64,000 nt of DNA from Thalassospira xiamenensis M-5 = DSM 17429 (GTDB taxonomy: Bacteria; Pseudomonadota; Alphaproteobacteria; Rhodospirillales; Thalassospiraceae). Both the position numbers and the translations under genes were made by a program. Where the stretch lies: assembly GCF_000300235.2 (NCBI RefSeq), contig NZ_CP004388.1, forward strand, positions 3,356,001 through 3,420,000. Reading direction: 5' to 3'. Positions 43,337 to 52,341 of the stretch are shown piece after piece. The notes below the pieces were generated by a model. That model was not told the DNA's origin. It saw only the letters and a program-made list of their open reading frames with translations, and did no database searches. Numbering within the stretch: the first letter of the stretch is position 1; each line of letters opens with the position of its first letter.

Positions 43337-43550
43337 AAAGCTCCCGTCCCTTCAGGAACTCGGACGCCGCGTGCAGGAAGCCCGCAAACGGGAAAACCTG
43401 TCGCAGGTCGCCTTGGCCGAACTGATCGGCATCAGCCACGTCACGATTGTCCGCCTTGAAAAGGGCGAAGGCAATCTGCGGCTGGAAAACGCGTGGAAGG
43501 CGCTATCCGCCCTTGGTCTCGTCGATACCTCGTCTTCCGACAACACCTGA
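43329..43550 (+). CDS. hipB: HipB-type HTH antitoxin
   Basis: The 73-residue product is an XRE-family helix-turn-helix protein (residues 8-64: ELGRRVQEARKRENLSQVALAELIGISHVTIVRLEKGEGNLRLENAWKALSALGL). It overlaps the end of hipA by 8 nt, so translation is probably coupled, and should neutralise HipA and repress the operon. The C-terminal tail is short and Ser/Asp-rich. A strong terminator follows. Confidence 0.93.
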   Translation: MTEKLPSLQELGRRVQEARKRENLSQVALAELIGISHVTIVRLEKGEGNLRLENAWKALSALGLVDTSSSDNT

Positions 43551-43557
43551 TCCACAT

Positions 43558-43587
43558 AAAAAACGGGGCCGCTTTGGCCCCGTTTTG
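43558..43587. terminator. Bidirectional terminator
   Basis: AAACGGGGCC and GGCCCCGTTT arms (10 bp) with a 5-nt loop separate hipB from the convergent dehydrogenase gene. Confidence 0.92.
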
Positions 43588-43612
43588 CATTCATCTGACA
43601 GGTCGGGCGCTC

Positions 43613-45016
43613 TTAAAGCCCCGGAATAAGCTTGCCCGGGTTCATCAGTCCCTTGGGATCAATCGCCGATTTGATGGCACGCATCAGGGCAATCGTATCG
43701 GGGCCATGTTCGGCTTCCATGAAATCAAGTTTGCCATAACCGATGCCATGTTCGCCGGTACATGTCCCGCCCAGTTTAAGCGCACGTTCGACCATACGAT
43801 CATGCAGGCGTTTGGCTTCGGCCATCTGTGCCGGATCTTCGGGGTCCAGCAGGATCAGGGTATGGAAATTGCCATCCCCTACATGGCCGACAATCGTACA
43901 GGTCAGCGGGCTGGCATCGCAATCGGCCCGCGTTTCGCGGATCGCCTCGGCCAGCTTTGAAATCGGCACACAAACATCGGTCGGCATGCCCGCCTTGCCC
44001 GGTTCAAGCTGAAGCGACGCATAATAGGCCTTGTGGCGCGCCGCCCAAAGCTTGTTGCGATCTTCCTGACGCGTCGCCCACTGGAATGCCTCCGCCCCGA
44101 ATTCTTCGGCAACCGACTGAACAAACTCCGCCTGTTCCTTAACACCCGCTTCGGTGCCATGGAATTCGAAAAACAGGGTCGGCGCTTCCTTGTGATCGGT
44201 CTTGGAATAATTGTTGATCGCCCGGATTTGCATCTCGTCCAGAAACTCGATGCGTGCCACCGGAATACCGGCCTGAATGGTCAGGATCACGGTATCGACC
44301 GCTGCATCAACGCTTGGGAAGGCGCAAACGGCTGCCGACATCGCTTCGGGGATGCCATACAGCTTCAACCCGATTTCGGTAATCACGCCAAGTGTCCCTT
44401 CGGACCCGACAAACAGGCGTGTCAGGTCATAACCCGCCGATGATTTGCGCGCCCGGTTGGCAGTCTTGATGATCTTGCCATCCGGTGTCACCACCGTCAG
44501 GTTCAGGACATTGTCGCGCATGGTGCCATAACGCACCGCATTGGTGCCCGATGCGCGGGTTGCGGTCATGCCACCGATGGAGGCATTCGCGCCGGGATCA
44601 ATCGGGAAAAACAGACCGGTATCGCGCAGATGATCGTTAAGCTGTTCGCGCGTCACCCCGGCCTGAACCCGGCAATCAAGGTCCTCGTTATTGACCTCAA
44701 GGATCCCATCCATCCGCGAAAGATCGATGCAGATCCCGCCGCGAAGGGCCGCGACATGCCCCTCAAGCGACGATCCGGTGCCAAACGGCACGATCGGAAC
44801 TTCATACTGCGCGCAAAGGCTGACAACCTTCGCGACTTCTTCGGTCGAGGTGGCAAACACCACCGCATCGGGTGGGGACGCCGCGTGCCAGCTTTCATCC
44901 TTGCCATGCTGTTCAAGAACAGCAGCAGCGGTCGACAGGCGATCCCCCAGCAAATCGCGCAAGCTCGCGATCAGGCTTTCGGGGGTTTCAATGCGGTCAT
45001 ATTGACGATGGGACAT
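43613..45016 (-). CDS. FAD-linked D-lactate/glycolate-type dehydrogenase
   Basis: Starting at 45016 (MSHRQYDRIETPE) with AAGAGGA upstream, the 467-residue protein has an FAD_binding_4 domain (VPIVPFGTGSSLEGHVAALRGGICIDLSRM near residue 80). A FAD-oxidase C-terminal domain ends with TGEHGIGYGKLDFMEAEHG and AIKSAIDPKGLMNPGKLIPGL. It fits GlcD/D-lactate dehydrogenase (cytochrome) proteins that oxidise a 2-hydroxy acid and pass electrons to the respiratory chain. No GlcE/GlcF subunits adjoin, which favours a single-subunit enzyme. Confidence 0.9.
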   Translation of the reverse strand: MSHRQYDRIETPESLIASLRDLLGDRLSTAAAVLEQHGKDESWHAASPPDAVVFATSTEEVAKVVSLCAQYEVPIVPFGTGSSLEGHVAALRGGICIDLSRMDGILEVNNEDLDCRVQAGVTREQLNDHLRDTGLFFPIDPGANASIGGMTATRASGTNAVRYGTMRDNVLNLTVVTPDGKIIKTANRARKSSAGYDLTRLFVGSEGTLGVITEIGLKLYGIPEAMSAAVCAFPSVDAAVDTVILTIQAGIPVARIEFLDEMQIRAINNYSKTDHKEAPTLFFEFHGTEAGVKEQAEFVQSVAEEFGAEAFQWATRQEDRNKLWAARHKAYYASLQLEPGKAGMPTDVCVPISKLAEAIRETRADCDASPLTCTIVGHVGDGNFHTLILLDPEDPAQMAEAKRLHDRMVERALKLGGTCTGEHGIGYGKLDFMEAEHGPDTIALMRAIKSAIDPKGLMNPGKLIPGL

Positions 45017-45153
45017 GACGTTCCTCTTGGTCTTTGGTGGCAGCCTGCCGCTATCACGCGGTATCAAACGGGGCGCATGCCCGGCAGGTCAAAATCTGGC
45101 CCCAGCCTAATCCGATACATTCAAAATTGGTATTACCTTTTGCCGCGAAATGC

Positions 45154-45186
45154 AAAAAACCGCCCGTAACGTCACGGGCGGTTTTG
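45154..45186. terminator. Terminator of the choline-type binding protein gene
   Basis: AAAACCGCCCGT and ACGGGCGGTTTT form a 12-bp stem with built-in A- and T-runs, 30 nt after the stop codon at 45214. Confidence 0.92.
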
Positions 45187-45213
45187 CAAATCCGGTCACG
45201 ATATCCGCCTGTC

Positions 45214-46170
45214 TCAGACGCCAAGTGCTTCCTTGACCGCGGCCAGTCCGTCGCCGCCATCCTTGGTGGTCACCCCCTCAAGCCACGCATCAAGAACCGA
45301 CGGATCTTCTTTCAGAAGCTTGGTCGCGGCATCATTGGGTGCCATGCCGTCATTGATGATCAGCCCCATCATGGTGTTTTCCATATCAAGGGTGAAGCTG
45401 ACATTATCAAGCAACTTGCCGACATTCGGGCAGGCCTTGGCAAAGTCGCCACGCACCAGCGTATAGACATCCGCCCCGCCGTAATTCGGGCCGAAATACT
45501 CATCCCCGCCTTCAAGATAGGTCAGATCAAACTGGTTGTTCATCGGATGCGGTGCCCATGCCAGGAACACGATCCAGTCCTTGCCGCGCTCAAGGCGCTT
45601 GGCCTGTGCCAGCATCGCCTGTTCGCTGCTTTCGACAAGTTCCCAGCCCTCAAGACCGAAATCACCGGAATCGATCATTTTCTGGATCAGCTGATTGGCC
45701 GGTGCGCCCGGCTCGATCCCGTAAATCTTGTGATCGAATTCATCGCCATGCTTGCCCAGATCGGCAAAGCTTTTGATGCCTTCGGCGGCAACATATTCCG
45801 GCACGGCAAGCGTGAATTTCGCCCCCTTCAGGTTCACACCCAGATTTTCAATGCCGCCCTTTTTCTCGGCCGCATCGACAAATTTCTGCTGGGCGGGCAT
45901 CCAGTTGCCCTGAAACACGTCAACTTCCCCGGCACCAAGCATTTCAAAGGTCACCGGCACGGAAATGGTTTCAACCTTCTGCTCGTAACCAAGTGCTTCA
46001 AGAACCACACCGGTCAAGGCATTGGTCGATGTGATATCGGTCCATTGCGGATCGGAAAACACCACCGTATCGCATTCCTGCGCATGGGCCGCGCCCGTCA
46101 TGGCAATGCTGCCCAGAATAATGGCCGTTGCCCCCGCCGCCATCATTCCCCGTCGTCCCGCAAAACTCAT
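45214..46170 (-). CDS. Glycine betaine/choline-type ABC substrate-binding protein
   Basis: From the ATG at 46170 (AGGAG 6 nt upstream) the 318-residue protein has a twin-arginine-like start (FAGRRGMMAAGATAIILG) and a signal cleaved near AHA-QEC. The mature part has FSDPQWTDITSTNALTGVVLEALGY and EVDVFQGNWMPAQQKFVD, typical of ChoX/OpuAC. The Trp, Asn and Asp residues in these segments form the aromatic box for quaternary amines. No permease or ATPase lies nearby, so it is an orphan in this window. A LysR gene is divergent. Confidence 0.9.
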   Translation of the reverse strand: MSFAGRRGMMAAGATAIILGSIAMTGAAHAQECDTVVFSDPQWTDITSTNALTGVVLEALGYEQKVETISVPVTFEMLGAGEVDVFQGNWMPAQQKFVDAAEKKGGIENLGVNLKGAKFTLAVPEYVAAEGIKSFADLGKHGDEFDHKIYGIEPGAPANQLIQKMIDSGDFGLEGWELVESSEQAMLAQAKRLERGKDWIVFLAWAPHPMNNQFDLTYLEGGDEYFGPNYGGADVYTLVRGDFAKACPNVGKLLDNVSFTLDMENTMMGLIINDGMAPNDAATKLLKEDPSVLDAWLEGVTTKDGGDGLAAVKEALGV

Positions 46171-46220
46171 GAAATTCTCCTGACTATTATAATTGGTTTT
46201 CGATCCGCGCCACCGCGCAG

Positions 46221-46280
46221 TTGATCCATCTGCACTTGATCCACCGGCACCTGGTCCACCGGCACTTGCTCCAAACGCCG
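46221..46280 (+). repeat. 15-bp tandem repeat upstream of the binding-protein gene
   Basis: Three imperfect copies of a 15-nt unit, TTGATCCACCGGCAC and variants, run from 46221 to 46265, with a decayed fourth to 46280. They lie 50-110 nt ahead of the binding-protein start codon and could change promoter strength by copy-number slippage. Confidence 0.7.
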
Positions 46281-46429
46281 GATCACACAGCAAGTTCCGC
46301 GATCTGCCCTTGGCATTCACAGAAATGATAGGTATCGCCGTCATGGATGGATATCGCCAATTCTTGCCTATCGGAATTCCTGTGTGAAGGCCGCTTGCAT
46401 CGATCATTGGTATCAATATAATTCATATC

Positions 46430-47329
46430 ATGAAATTCCATCACATCCCCTCGCCGCATGCCCTGATCGCGTTCGAAGCCGCCGCCCGCTGCGCAAGCTT
46501 CACAGCCGCCGCGCGCGAAGTGGGTGTGGGCCAGCCCGCCGTCAGCCATCAGATCACCGCCCTTGAAGAACAGCTTGGTCATCCGCTGTTTCGCCGCAAA
46601 CATCGCGGCGTGTCGCTGACCCGCGCCGGGCAGGAACTGTTTGACTGCATTTCGGTCGCATTCGGGCAGATCGACCGCACGGTGGAACGCATCAAAACAA
46701 GGCGCTCGGCCCGGCTCAGTGTCGGCACCGACTTTGCCTTTGCCTCCTTTATCCTGATGCCGCATCTGCCGGAATTCATCGCCCGCCACCCCGATATCGA
46801 GGTCAATGTCGTCACCAACCAGACCGGGCGTTTTACCGCCGACCAGAATATCGATATCGAAATATCGTTTGATCATCACCGCCCCGAAGACGTGATGCTG
46901 ATCCCCGAACAGGTCACACCGGTTTGCAGCCCCACCCTGCTTGAGGCCCGCGGCCATCCGAAAAACATCGCCGATCTGCGCCATTATCCGCTGATCCATC
47001 TCGATGATGAAATCGACCATCGCTGGTTTAACTGGGAAAGCTGGCTGCGCACCGCCGGGGTTCGGGAAACCGGCCCGCTTTACGGCCACCGGTTCAATAC
47101 CTATCTGCTGGTCCTGTCGGCCACCCTGTCGGGGCAGGGCGTGGCGCTCGGCTGGACCGCCCTGTTGCAGCAGCACCTTAAAACCGGGCAGCTCGTCACC
47201 CTTGGCGATGTCACGCTGGGCTCGGACCGGGGATATGTCCTGTCCTGCCGGTCAAACACCCACCGGCAGGAACAGATCAATGCCTTTCTGCGCTGGATGC
47301 GCGAACTGGTTGCGCAAACCGCCACCTAA
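46430..47329 (+). CDS. LysR-family regulator, GcvA-like
   Basis: The 299-residue protein starts MKFHHIPSPHALIAFEAAARCASFTAAAREVGVGQPAVSHQITALEEQLGHPLF, the GcvA-subgroup winged HTH. A substrate-binding domain follows (RLSVGTDFAFASFILMPHLPEFIARHPDIEVNVVTN). It is divergent from the choline-type binding protein, whose gene it probably controls. Its stop TAA overlaps the TAG stop of the convergent AIM24 gene in the four bases CTAA, so no space is left for a terminator. Confidence 0.94.
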   Translation: MKFHHIPSPHALIAFEAAARCASFTAAAREVGVGQPAVSHQITALEEQLGHPLFRRKHRGVSLTRAGQELFDCISVAFGQIDRTVERIKTRRSARLSVGTDFAFASFILMPHLPEFIARHPDIEVNVVTNQTGRFTADQNIDIEISFDHHRPEDVMLIPEQVTPVCSPTLLEARGHPKNIADLRHYPLIHLDDEIDHRWFNWESWLRTAGVRETGPLYGHRFNTYLLVLSATLSGQGVALGWTALLQQHLKTGQLVTLGDVTLGSDRGYVLSCRSNTHRQEQINAFLRWMRELVAQTAT

Positions 47330-48033
47330 CCCTTGTTGCGATCCTTTGGCAGGGCTGCGGCAATCCGGTCGGCCAGCCTTGCAAACGGCAATGTCTGCAA
47401 CCACACCGTTCCCGGCCCTTCCAGGGTCGTGACAAAAAGCCCCTCCCCACCGAAAAGCGCATTGGTAAAACCGCCAATGAATTTGATCGAATAATCAATC
47501 GATGGCGTCATGGCGACAAGTGCGCCGGTATCGACACGCAATGTCTGGCCTGCCTGCAAATCCTTGCGAATGATCGTGCCGCCGGCATGAACAAATGCCA
47601 GCCCGTCACCGCGCAACCGCTGAAGGATAAAGCCCTCGCCACCAAATAATCCCGCGCCAAGTTTCTTGGAAAAGGCGATATCGATATCAATGCCCGATGC
47701 CGCGCATAAAAACGCATCCTTCTGGCAAATGATCTCGCCGCCCAGTTCCGGCAAATTCATCGGCACCACCTTGCCCGGATAGGGGGCGGCAAAGGCGACA
47801 TGCCCCTTGCCCGATCCTTCATGCACGAAACTGGTGATAAAGAATCCCTCGCCGGTCAGCATCCGCTTGAAGCCGGAAAAAATCCCGCCGCCCGTGCCGG
47901 TCTGCATGGCAATGCCGTCCGACATATACATCATCGCCCCGGCTTCGGCGCGCACCCCCTCGCCCGGATCAAGTTCGATCTCGACAAGTTGCATTTCCTC
48001 GCCATGGATTTTGTAGTCGATCACGTCTGCCAT
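47326..48033 (-). CDS. AIM24/TIGR00266 family protein
   Basis: From the ATG at 48033, with GGAG 9 nt upstream, the 235-residue protein matches the TIGR00266 family: YKIHGEEMQLVEIELDPGEGVRAEAGAMMYM at the start, GTGGGIFSGFKRMLTGEGFF near residue 48, and FALIGGGEGLFVTTLEGPG-like text near the end. These trimeric beta-prism proteins resemble mitochondrial AIM24; function in bacteria is unclear. No signal peptide is present. The stop codon is shared with the convergent LysR gene. Confidence 0.9.
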   Translation of the reverse strand: MADVIDYKIHGEEMQLVEIELDPGEGVRAEAGAMMYMSDGIAMQTGTGGGIFSGFKRMLTGEGFFITSFVHEGSGKGHVAFAAPYPGKVVPMNLPELGGEIICQKDAFLCAASGIDIDIAFSKKLGAGLFGGEGFILQRLRGDGLAFVHAGGTIIRKDLQAGQTLRVDTGALVAMTPSIDYSIKFIGGFTNALFGGEGLFVTTLEGPGTVWLQTLPFARLADRIAAALPKDRNKG

Positions 48034-48065
48034 TCGGGGCGTCTCCATTTGTATTATGCAAAAAA

Positions 48066-48746
48066 CTACACTGGATCTTTCATTCGGCTCCAAACCGAGG
48101 GTTCGATGTCTTCATTCAGCCCCCAAAAGCGTAACTGACTTTCGACCGCGTCGTCCGTAGGATCCAGTGGAACAGCTTCACTGTCAAAGCGGGCATATTT
48201 AAAGAAATTCGAAGCATGAGCGTGAAGTTTTGTAGCATCAATTATTGCGTCTGCAATACTTTCATCAAGACCGAATGCCACCAACTTACGTGGCTCTGGC
48301 GCTAAGTCTCTAAGCATCGCAGCCTGTATTTGATATCGCGAAATCAGAGACCGAACAGCGATGCGAATGTCGTCATCGGCAGTTTCAACGACGTCTCGCA
48401 AAACACTAATTACGTCGTCAGAAATTAGAGGCTGCTCCCGGTCAGGCACCTCTTGCCAGTAAGATTTGGCATATAAAATACACGCCATCGAGTATCCACA
48501 CATCTTACTAAGCGCCAATGGCATCACACTTCTAGCGGCCTCCAACCGTCGGAGCCTCTCCTCCTTATGCAATAAATCTGCCTGCTTGATCTGCTCCCGA
48601 TGAGACAAATCCGCTTGTTTAATCTGCTTATTAATAATCCAAATCGTACCAAGAGCTGCCAAAGCAGCCATCAGCCCTGCGACCAGCGTCTCATGTGCGT
48701 AAACCCAACAAAGCACTGCATGCCTCCCCACCTTTAAAAGTGACAT
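48066..48746 (-). CDS. Hypothetical membrane-anchored coiled-coil protein
   Basis: The ATG at 48746 is preferred; a longer frame to 48836 would run into the permease gene. The 226-residue product has one membrane helix (LVAGLMAALAALGTIWII) followed by a charged coiled coil with two IKQADL repeats (about residues 40-75), then a soluble helical domain. I do not recognise a family. Its codons are visibly more AT-rich than its neighbours, suggesting horizontal origin. It lies between AIM24 and the divergent permease gene, with 33 nt to the former. Confidence 0.65.
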   Translation of the reverse strand: MSLLKVGRHAVLCWVYAHETLVAGLMAALAALGTIWIINKQIKQADLSHREQIKQADLLHKEERLRRLEAARSVMPLALSKMCGYSMACILYAKSYWQEVPDREQPLISDDVISVLRDVVETADDDIRIAVRSLISRYQIQAAMLRDLAPEPRKLVAFGLDESIADAIIDATKLHAHASNFFKYARFDSEAVPLDPTDDAVESQLRFWGLNEDIEPSVWSRMKDPV

Positions 48747-48828
48747 AACGAGCTTAACGCACCATGCACTTGTAAAAACACCCAAATCGCACGAGGATAA
48801 GCTGATCAAGGGCAAGCCGGAGCAACCG

Positions 48829-50262
48829 GTGAACACTAGATCAGGCTCAAGGCATCTTCGTCGCGTCTTCTGGCTGCTGCCATTGCTGGCCGCACTCCTG
48901 TCTTCCTGCGCCCCGCGCGATCCCTATCAGTTCAATATCTGCCGCCTCGCCCTGCCGGGGATCGAGGATGCAGATAAACAGATCCGCCTTGTCACCCGAT
49001 TTGACGAAACCTCTGACGGCAACGCGATCACGCTGCGCTATCAGTTGCTCGCCCCCGGCGAAATCCCGCTACCATCCACCGAAACCCACGCCATCACCTG
49101 CCATTTCGAAACCGCCACCAAGCCCAACACACCCACCAACCTTTATGCGATTGAAACAACCCGCCTTGGCCCGGTGTCCGATGCGCATATGGTTCTGCTC
49201 AAACGGTTCTGGATTGAACGGGTCGGGCGCAGCGCACTCGAAAACTATATCGATCCCGAAAGCCACGGCCTGCGCGCCGATGTGCCCGATATCGGCCTGC
49301 CGTCGGCCTATGCGCTTCAACTGGTGTTAAGCGGCCTGTCACGCGGCGCGATTTACGGGTTGCTGGCCCTGTCCTTTACCCTGATCTATGGCCTGATCGG
49401 GCGGATCAATCTTGCCTTTGGCGAGGTGGTGATGACCGCTGCCCTTGGCACCATCATCACAAGCCTGTGGATTTCAGGCATGGTCGGCTGGCTGATCCCG
49501 GTGATGGTGGTCGGATCGGTCGTGATGGCGGCCTTTATCGGATCGGGGTTAAGTCACCTGACATGGCGCAATGTGTTCGGGCCGCTGGGTCGAAAGGCCG
49601 CCAAGGAACAGGCAAACGGACGGGCGATGATTGTCGCATCACTTGGCTGTGTGCTGGTCATTCAGGAATTTATCCGGATTGTCATATCAGCACGCAATTT
49701 CAATCTGCCGCCGATCTGGCAGTTTTCCGTGCCCCTTCTGCGCGGTGATCATTTCGTCGTCCGCCTGCACGGGTTCGATATGCTCGCCATTGGCGGGGCG
49801 GTTATGGTTGCGGGCGTTCTGGCCTGGATCATGGGCAAAACCACCTTTGGCCGGAACTGGCGCGCGATCAGCCAGGATCGTCTGGGGGCCGCCCTTTGCG
49901 GGGTGTCGCTTTCGCGGACCGAATCCCAATCCTTTGTTCTGGCGGGATTTTTATGTGGTCTGACCGGTGCAATGCTGGCCCTTCGTTATGGTGTCATTAA
50001 TTTTCACAGTGGTACGCTTTTCGGGTTCAAGGCACTGACTGCCGCCATCCTCGGGGGAATTGGCCGGATGCGCGGTGCGTGGCTGGGCGGGTTATTGATC
50101 GGTTTGACCGAAACATTATGGTCGGGATATTTCGGCGGGGCCTATCGCGATGTGGCGGTTTTCGGGCTTCTGGCGGCGACCCTCGTGCTGCGCCCTCAGG
50201 GGATTTTGGGGATAAATGACAGACATGACAGCTTGTTCTCCGCACGAAACGGACAAATATAA
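48829..50262 (+). CDS. LivH-type ABC permease with N-terminal lipoprotein-like domain
   Basis: The 477-residue protein starts at GTG with GGAG about 8 nt upstream. Residues 1-30 are a signal peptide with a lipobox (LLSSC, Cys27). Residues 30-155 form a soluble domain I cannot name. Residues 160-465 are a complete LivH permease (SGLSRGAIYGLLALSFTLIYGLIGRINLAFGEVVM ... TAAILGGIGRMRGAWLGGLLIGL). LivH normally pairs with LivM, two ATPases and a binding protein, none of which are nearby. The fused domain might replace or anchor a binding protein. Confidence 0.88.
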   Translation: MNTRSGSRHLRRVFWLLPLLAALLSSCAPRDPYQFNICRLALPGIEDADKQIRLVTRFDETSDGNAITLRYQLLAPGEIPLPSTETHAITCHFETATKPNTPTNLYAIETTRLGPVSDAHMVLLKRFWIERVGRSALENYIDPESHGLRADVPDIGLPSAYALQLVLSGLSRGAIYGLLALSFTLIYGLIGRINLAFGEVVMTAALGTIITSLWISGMVGWLIPVMVVGSVVMAAFIGSGLSHLTWRNVFGPLGRKAAKEQANGRAMIVASLGCVLVIQEFIRIVISARNFNLPPIWQFSVPLLRGDHFVVRLHGFDMLAIGGAVMVAGVLAWIMGKTTFGRNWRAISQDRLGAALCGVSLSRTESQSFVLAGFLCGLTGAMLALRYGVINFHSGTLFGFKALTAAILGGIGRMRGAWLGGLLIGLTETLWSGYFGGAYRDVAVFGLLAATLVLRPQGILGINDRHDSLFSARNGQI

Positions 50263-50353
50263 AAGGAACGGACCCCTGAAGCGTCTGGTCACGTCGCTTG
50301 GGGCGCAAAGACCGGAACCATCAGGGAAATGGAGGGACCGAGGGCGTCAGGAT

Positions 50354-51352
50354 ATGGTGCAGTTCAAGACCCGCGACTGGCTTGCCGATGATGATGCCAT
50401 CGCGCCGTCACTTGAAAAGTGGCAGCGTGCGGTCGATCTGATGACCGAACTTCTCGGTGCCAGTGCCGGTTTCATTGTCGAATATAATGACCGGCTGGGT
50501 TACCGCGCCGCGATCACCAGCACCAATGACGCCAATCCCTATGCCGGATGCGACAGCACCGTCACCGGCCTGGACACCAACATCTTCTGCCGACAGGTCA
50601 TCGCGCAGGGCGGCAGTTTTTACGAACCCGATGCGCGCGGCAAATCCGAATGGGCCGACAACCCGGAACTGACCGAGGACGGCTTCTGTTCCTATTTCGG
50701 GGTGCCGGTCACATGGTCGAACGGCACGATCTTTGGCACGATCTGTGTGTTTGACTGCAAACCCACCCAATATTCCGACACCCTGCAAAAACTGATCGAA
50801 ACCATCCGTGACCTGATCGAAGCCGACCTTCGGCTCTATGAACAGTTTCAGATCATGCGCAGCATCTCGCTTTCCGATCCGTTGACCGGGCTTAACAACC
50901 GCGCCGGGTTTGAAATGCTGGCCCAGCAGAAAATCCGCATCGCCAAACGCTATCACCATCATATCGGCCTGATCTTCATCGATCTCGATGACATGAAACA
51001 CTGGAACGATGATTATGGCCATGCCGCGGGGGATGCCGCACTCAAGGCCGTGGGCGCGGCCATCACCGCCTCCATCCGCGAGGTCGATATCTGCGGGCGG
51101 ATCGGCGGCGATGAATTTGCCATTCTGGGCTATGTCCGCAATCGCGGCGATCTGACCACCATCATCACCCGCATCCGCAATGTGCTGCAAACGACCAGAA
51201 TTTCGGTACCGGGATCAAAAAAACCGATCCACGAAACCCCGAAAATAAGCGCCGGCGCCTCGGTCTTTTTCGAACCGGTCAAGGAAAGCCTCGAAGAAAT
51301 GATGGATATGGCCGACCGCGAAATGTATCGCGACAAAAACCGCAAAAAATAA
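50354..51352 (+). CDS. GAF-GGDEF diguanylate cyclase
   Basis: Started at 50354 (MVQFKTRDWLADDDA), it has 332 residues. An in-frame ATG at 50216 would add 46 residues of low-complexity text inside the permease gene. Residues 20-160 form a GAF sensor domain (YFGVPVTWSNGTIFGTICVFD). Residues 172-330 form a GGDEF domain with the active GGDEF at 251-255 and an inhibitory RxxD site at 242-245. It should make cyclic di-GMP with product inhibition. It follows the permease closely and may be cotranscribed. Confidence 0.93.
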   Translation: MVQFKTRDWLADDDAIAPSLEKWQRAVDLMTELLGASAGFIVEYNDRLGYRAAITSTNDANPYAGCDSTVTGLDTNIFCRQVIAQGGSFYEPDARGKSEWADNPELTEDGFCSYFGVPVTWSNGTIFGTICVFDCKPTQYSDTLQKLIETIRDLIEADLRLYEQFQIMRSISLSDPLTGLNNRAGFEMLAQQKIRIAKRYHHHIGLIFIDLDDMKHWNDDYGHAAGDAALKAVGAAITASIREVDICGRIGGDEFAILGYVRNRGDLTTIITRIRNVLQTTRISVPGSKKPIHETPKISAGASVFFEPVKESLEEMMDMADREMYRDKNRKK

Positions 51353-51585
51353 ATCGCCTTTTTACAGTCCCTTGTGTGCCACATCACTGCACGTGACCTC
51401 AAAAAATGCGACTTTCACCCAAAGTTCAACCTGTGCTGTGGTGACATTCAGACACACCTTTGGTATGAGCCTCCCACGAAAGTCAGGATCAGACTCAAAA
51501 CGTGACAACAGCCCGAAAACCCGCATGTTCCGGGCACCGACTATCGCCTGAAAAGACGTAACAATAAAAAGACAACGAGCCACGA

Positions 51586-52062
51586 ATGCAGATCCGCAAA
51601 GGCACGGCCAACGACCTCCCCTTCATCCGCGACCTTACCAAACGCGCTACCGATTCAACCTATTTCATCGAAGGCATGGGCGATGCCGCGACCGCAACGG
51701 TTGCCCGCTATGTCGATATGTCGACCGGTGTGTTTGAAAACGCGCTTTCAAGCGACAATCACGGCGTCATCGTCGCAACCCAGGGCGACAACCTGCTGGG
51801 CTATGTCATTGTCATCCATGACAATCCCGAAATCGACTGGATCATGGTCGACCCGGCGGCACATGGGATGGGCGCGGGCAAGGCATTGATGATCGCAGCC
51901 CTTGATGCGCTGGCCGAACGCAAACCGCATGCGACCGTCAAACTCTCCGTCGTCGCGCACAACGAACGCGCCAAGGCGTTCTACCGCAAATTCGGCTTCC
52001 TCGTCACCGGCCCGATCCCGGGGCGCGATATCCCGACCGTGGAAATGCAGCGGGCGGCGTGA
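51586..52062 (+). CDS. GNAT-family N-acetyltransferase
   Basis: The 158-residue protein has the GNAT fold: IRKGTANDLPFIRDLTKRA at the start, IDWIMVDPAAHGMGAGKALMIAALDAL with the acetyl-CoA-binding GMGAGKAL loop near residue 93, and SVVAHNERAKAFYRKFGFLVTG at the end. The substrate is unknown. It is followed 280 nt later, on the same strand, by a YjhX-type toxin gene. In E. coli, yjhX is next to the acetyltransferase antitoxin gene yjhQ, so this could be a related pair. Confidence 0.92.
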   Translation: MQIRKGTANDLPFIRDLTKRATDSTYFIEGMGDAATATVARYVDMSTGVFENALSSDNHGVIVATQGDNLLGYVIVIHDNPEIDWIMVDPAAHGMGAGKALMIAALDALAERKPHATVKLSVVAHNERAKAFYRKFGFLVTGPIPGRDIPTVEMQRAA

Positions 52063-52341
52063 TCGCTACGCACGACAACAGCTTGACGAACAGCCGCCGG
52101 ATTGGCATTTTGGCGGCGAACCTTTATCGGAGCTTTTATGTCAGAGTCCCGGCACAGTCGCTGATCGCGGCTTGACCAAAATCTGAACGCAACCATCAAT
52201 TCCGGTCGTCAGTTTCATCCTTCCGGCCGCTGATCAGCAGATCGGGTTGTCCCTGCCTTAAGACGCAGGCACGCCACCGGCACCTTTGTGCCCGTCCCGA
52301 TCGGAAAAACTTCTGACTGACAGTTTTCCGGACTTACGACA

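Noticed and set aside
46406-46417. ATTG-N4-CAAT palindrome ahead of the GcvA-like gene as a LysR box
   Set aside because: Only 4-bp arms in AT-rich DNA; too weak to list as a site.
51362-51583. A 73-residue open frame on the minus strand between the cyclase and GNAT genes
   Set aside because: It has no ribosome-binding site, no recognisable domain and unbiased composition; it looks like chance coding.
52093-52117. GCCGCC/GGCGGC hairpin after the GNAT gene as a terminator
   Set aside because: Stem is only 6 bp with a 13-nt loop and there is no T-run.
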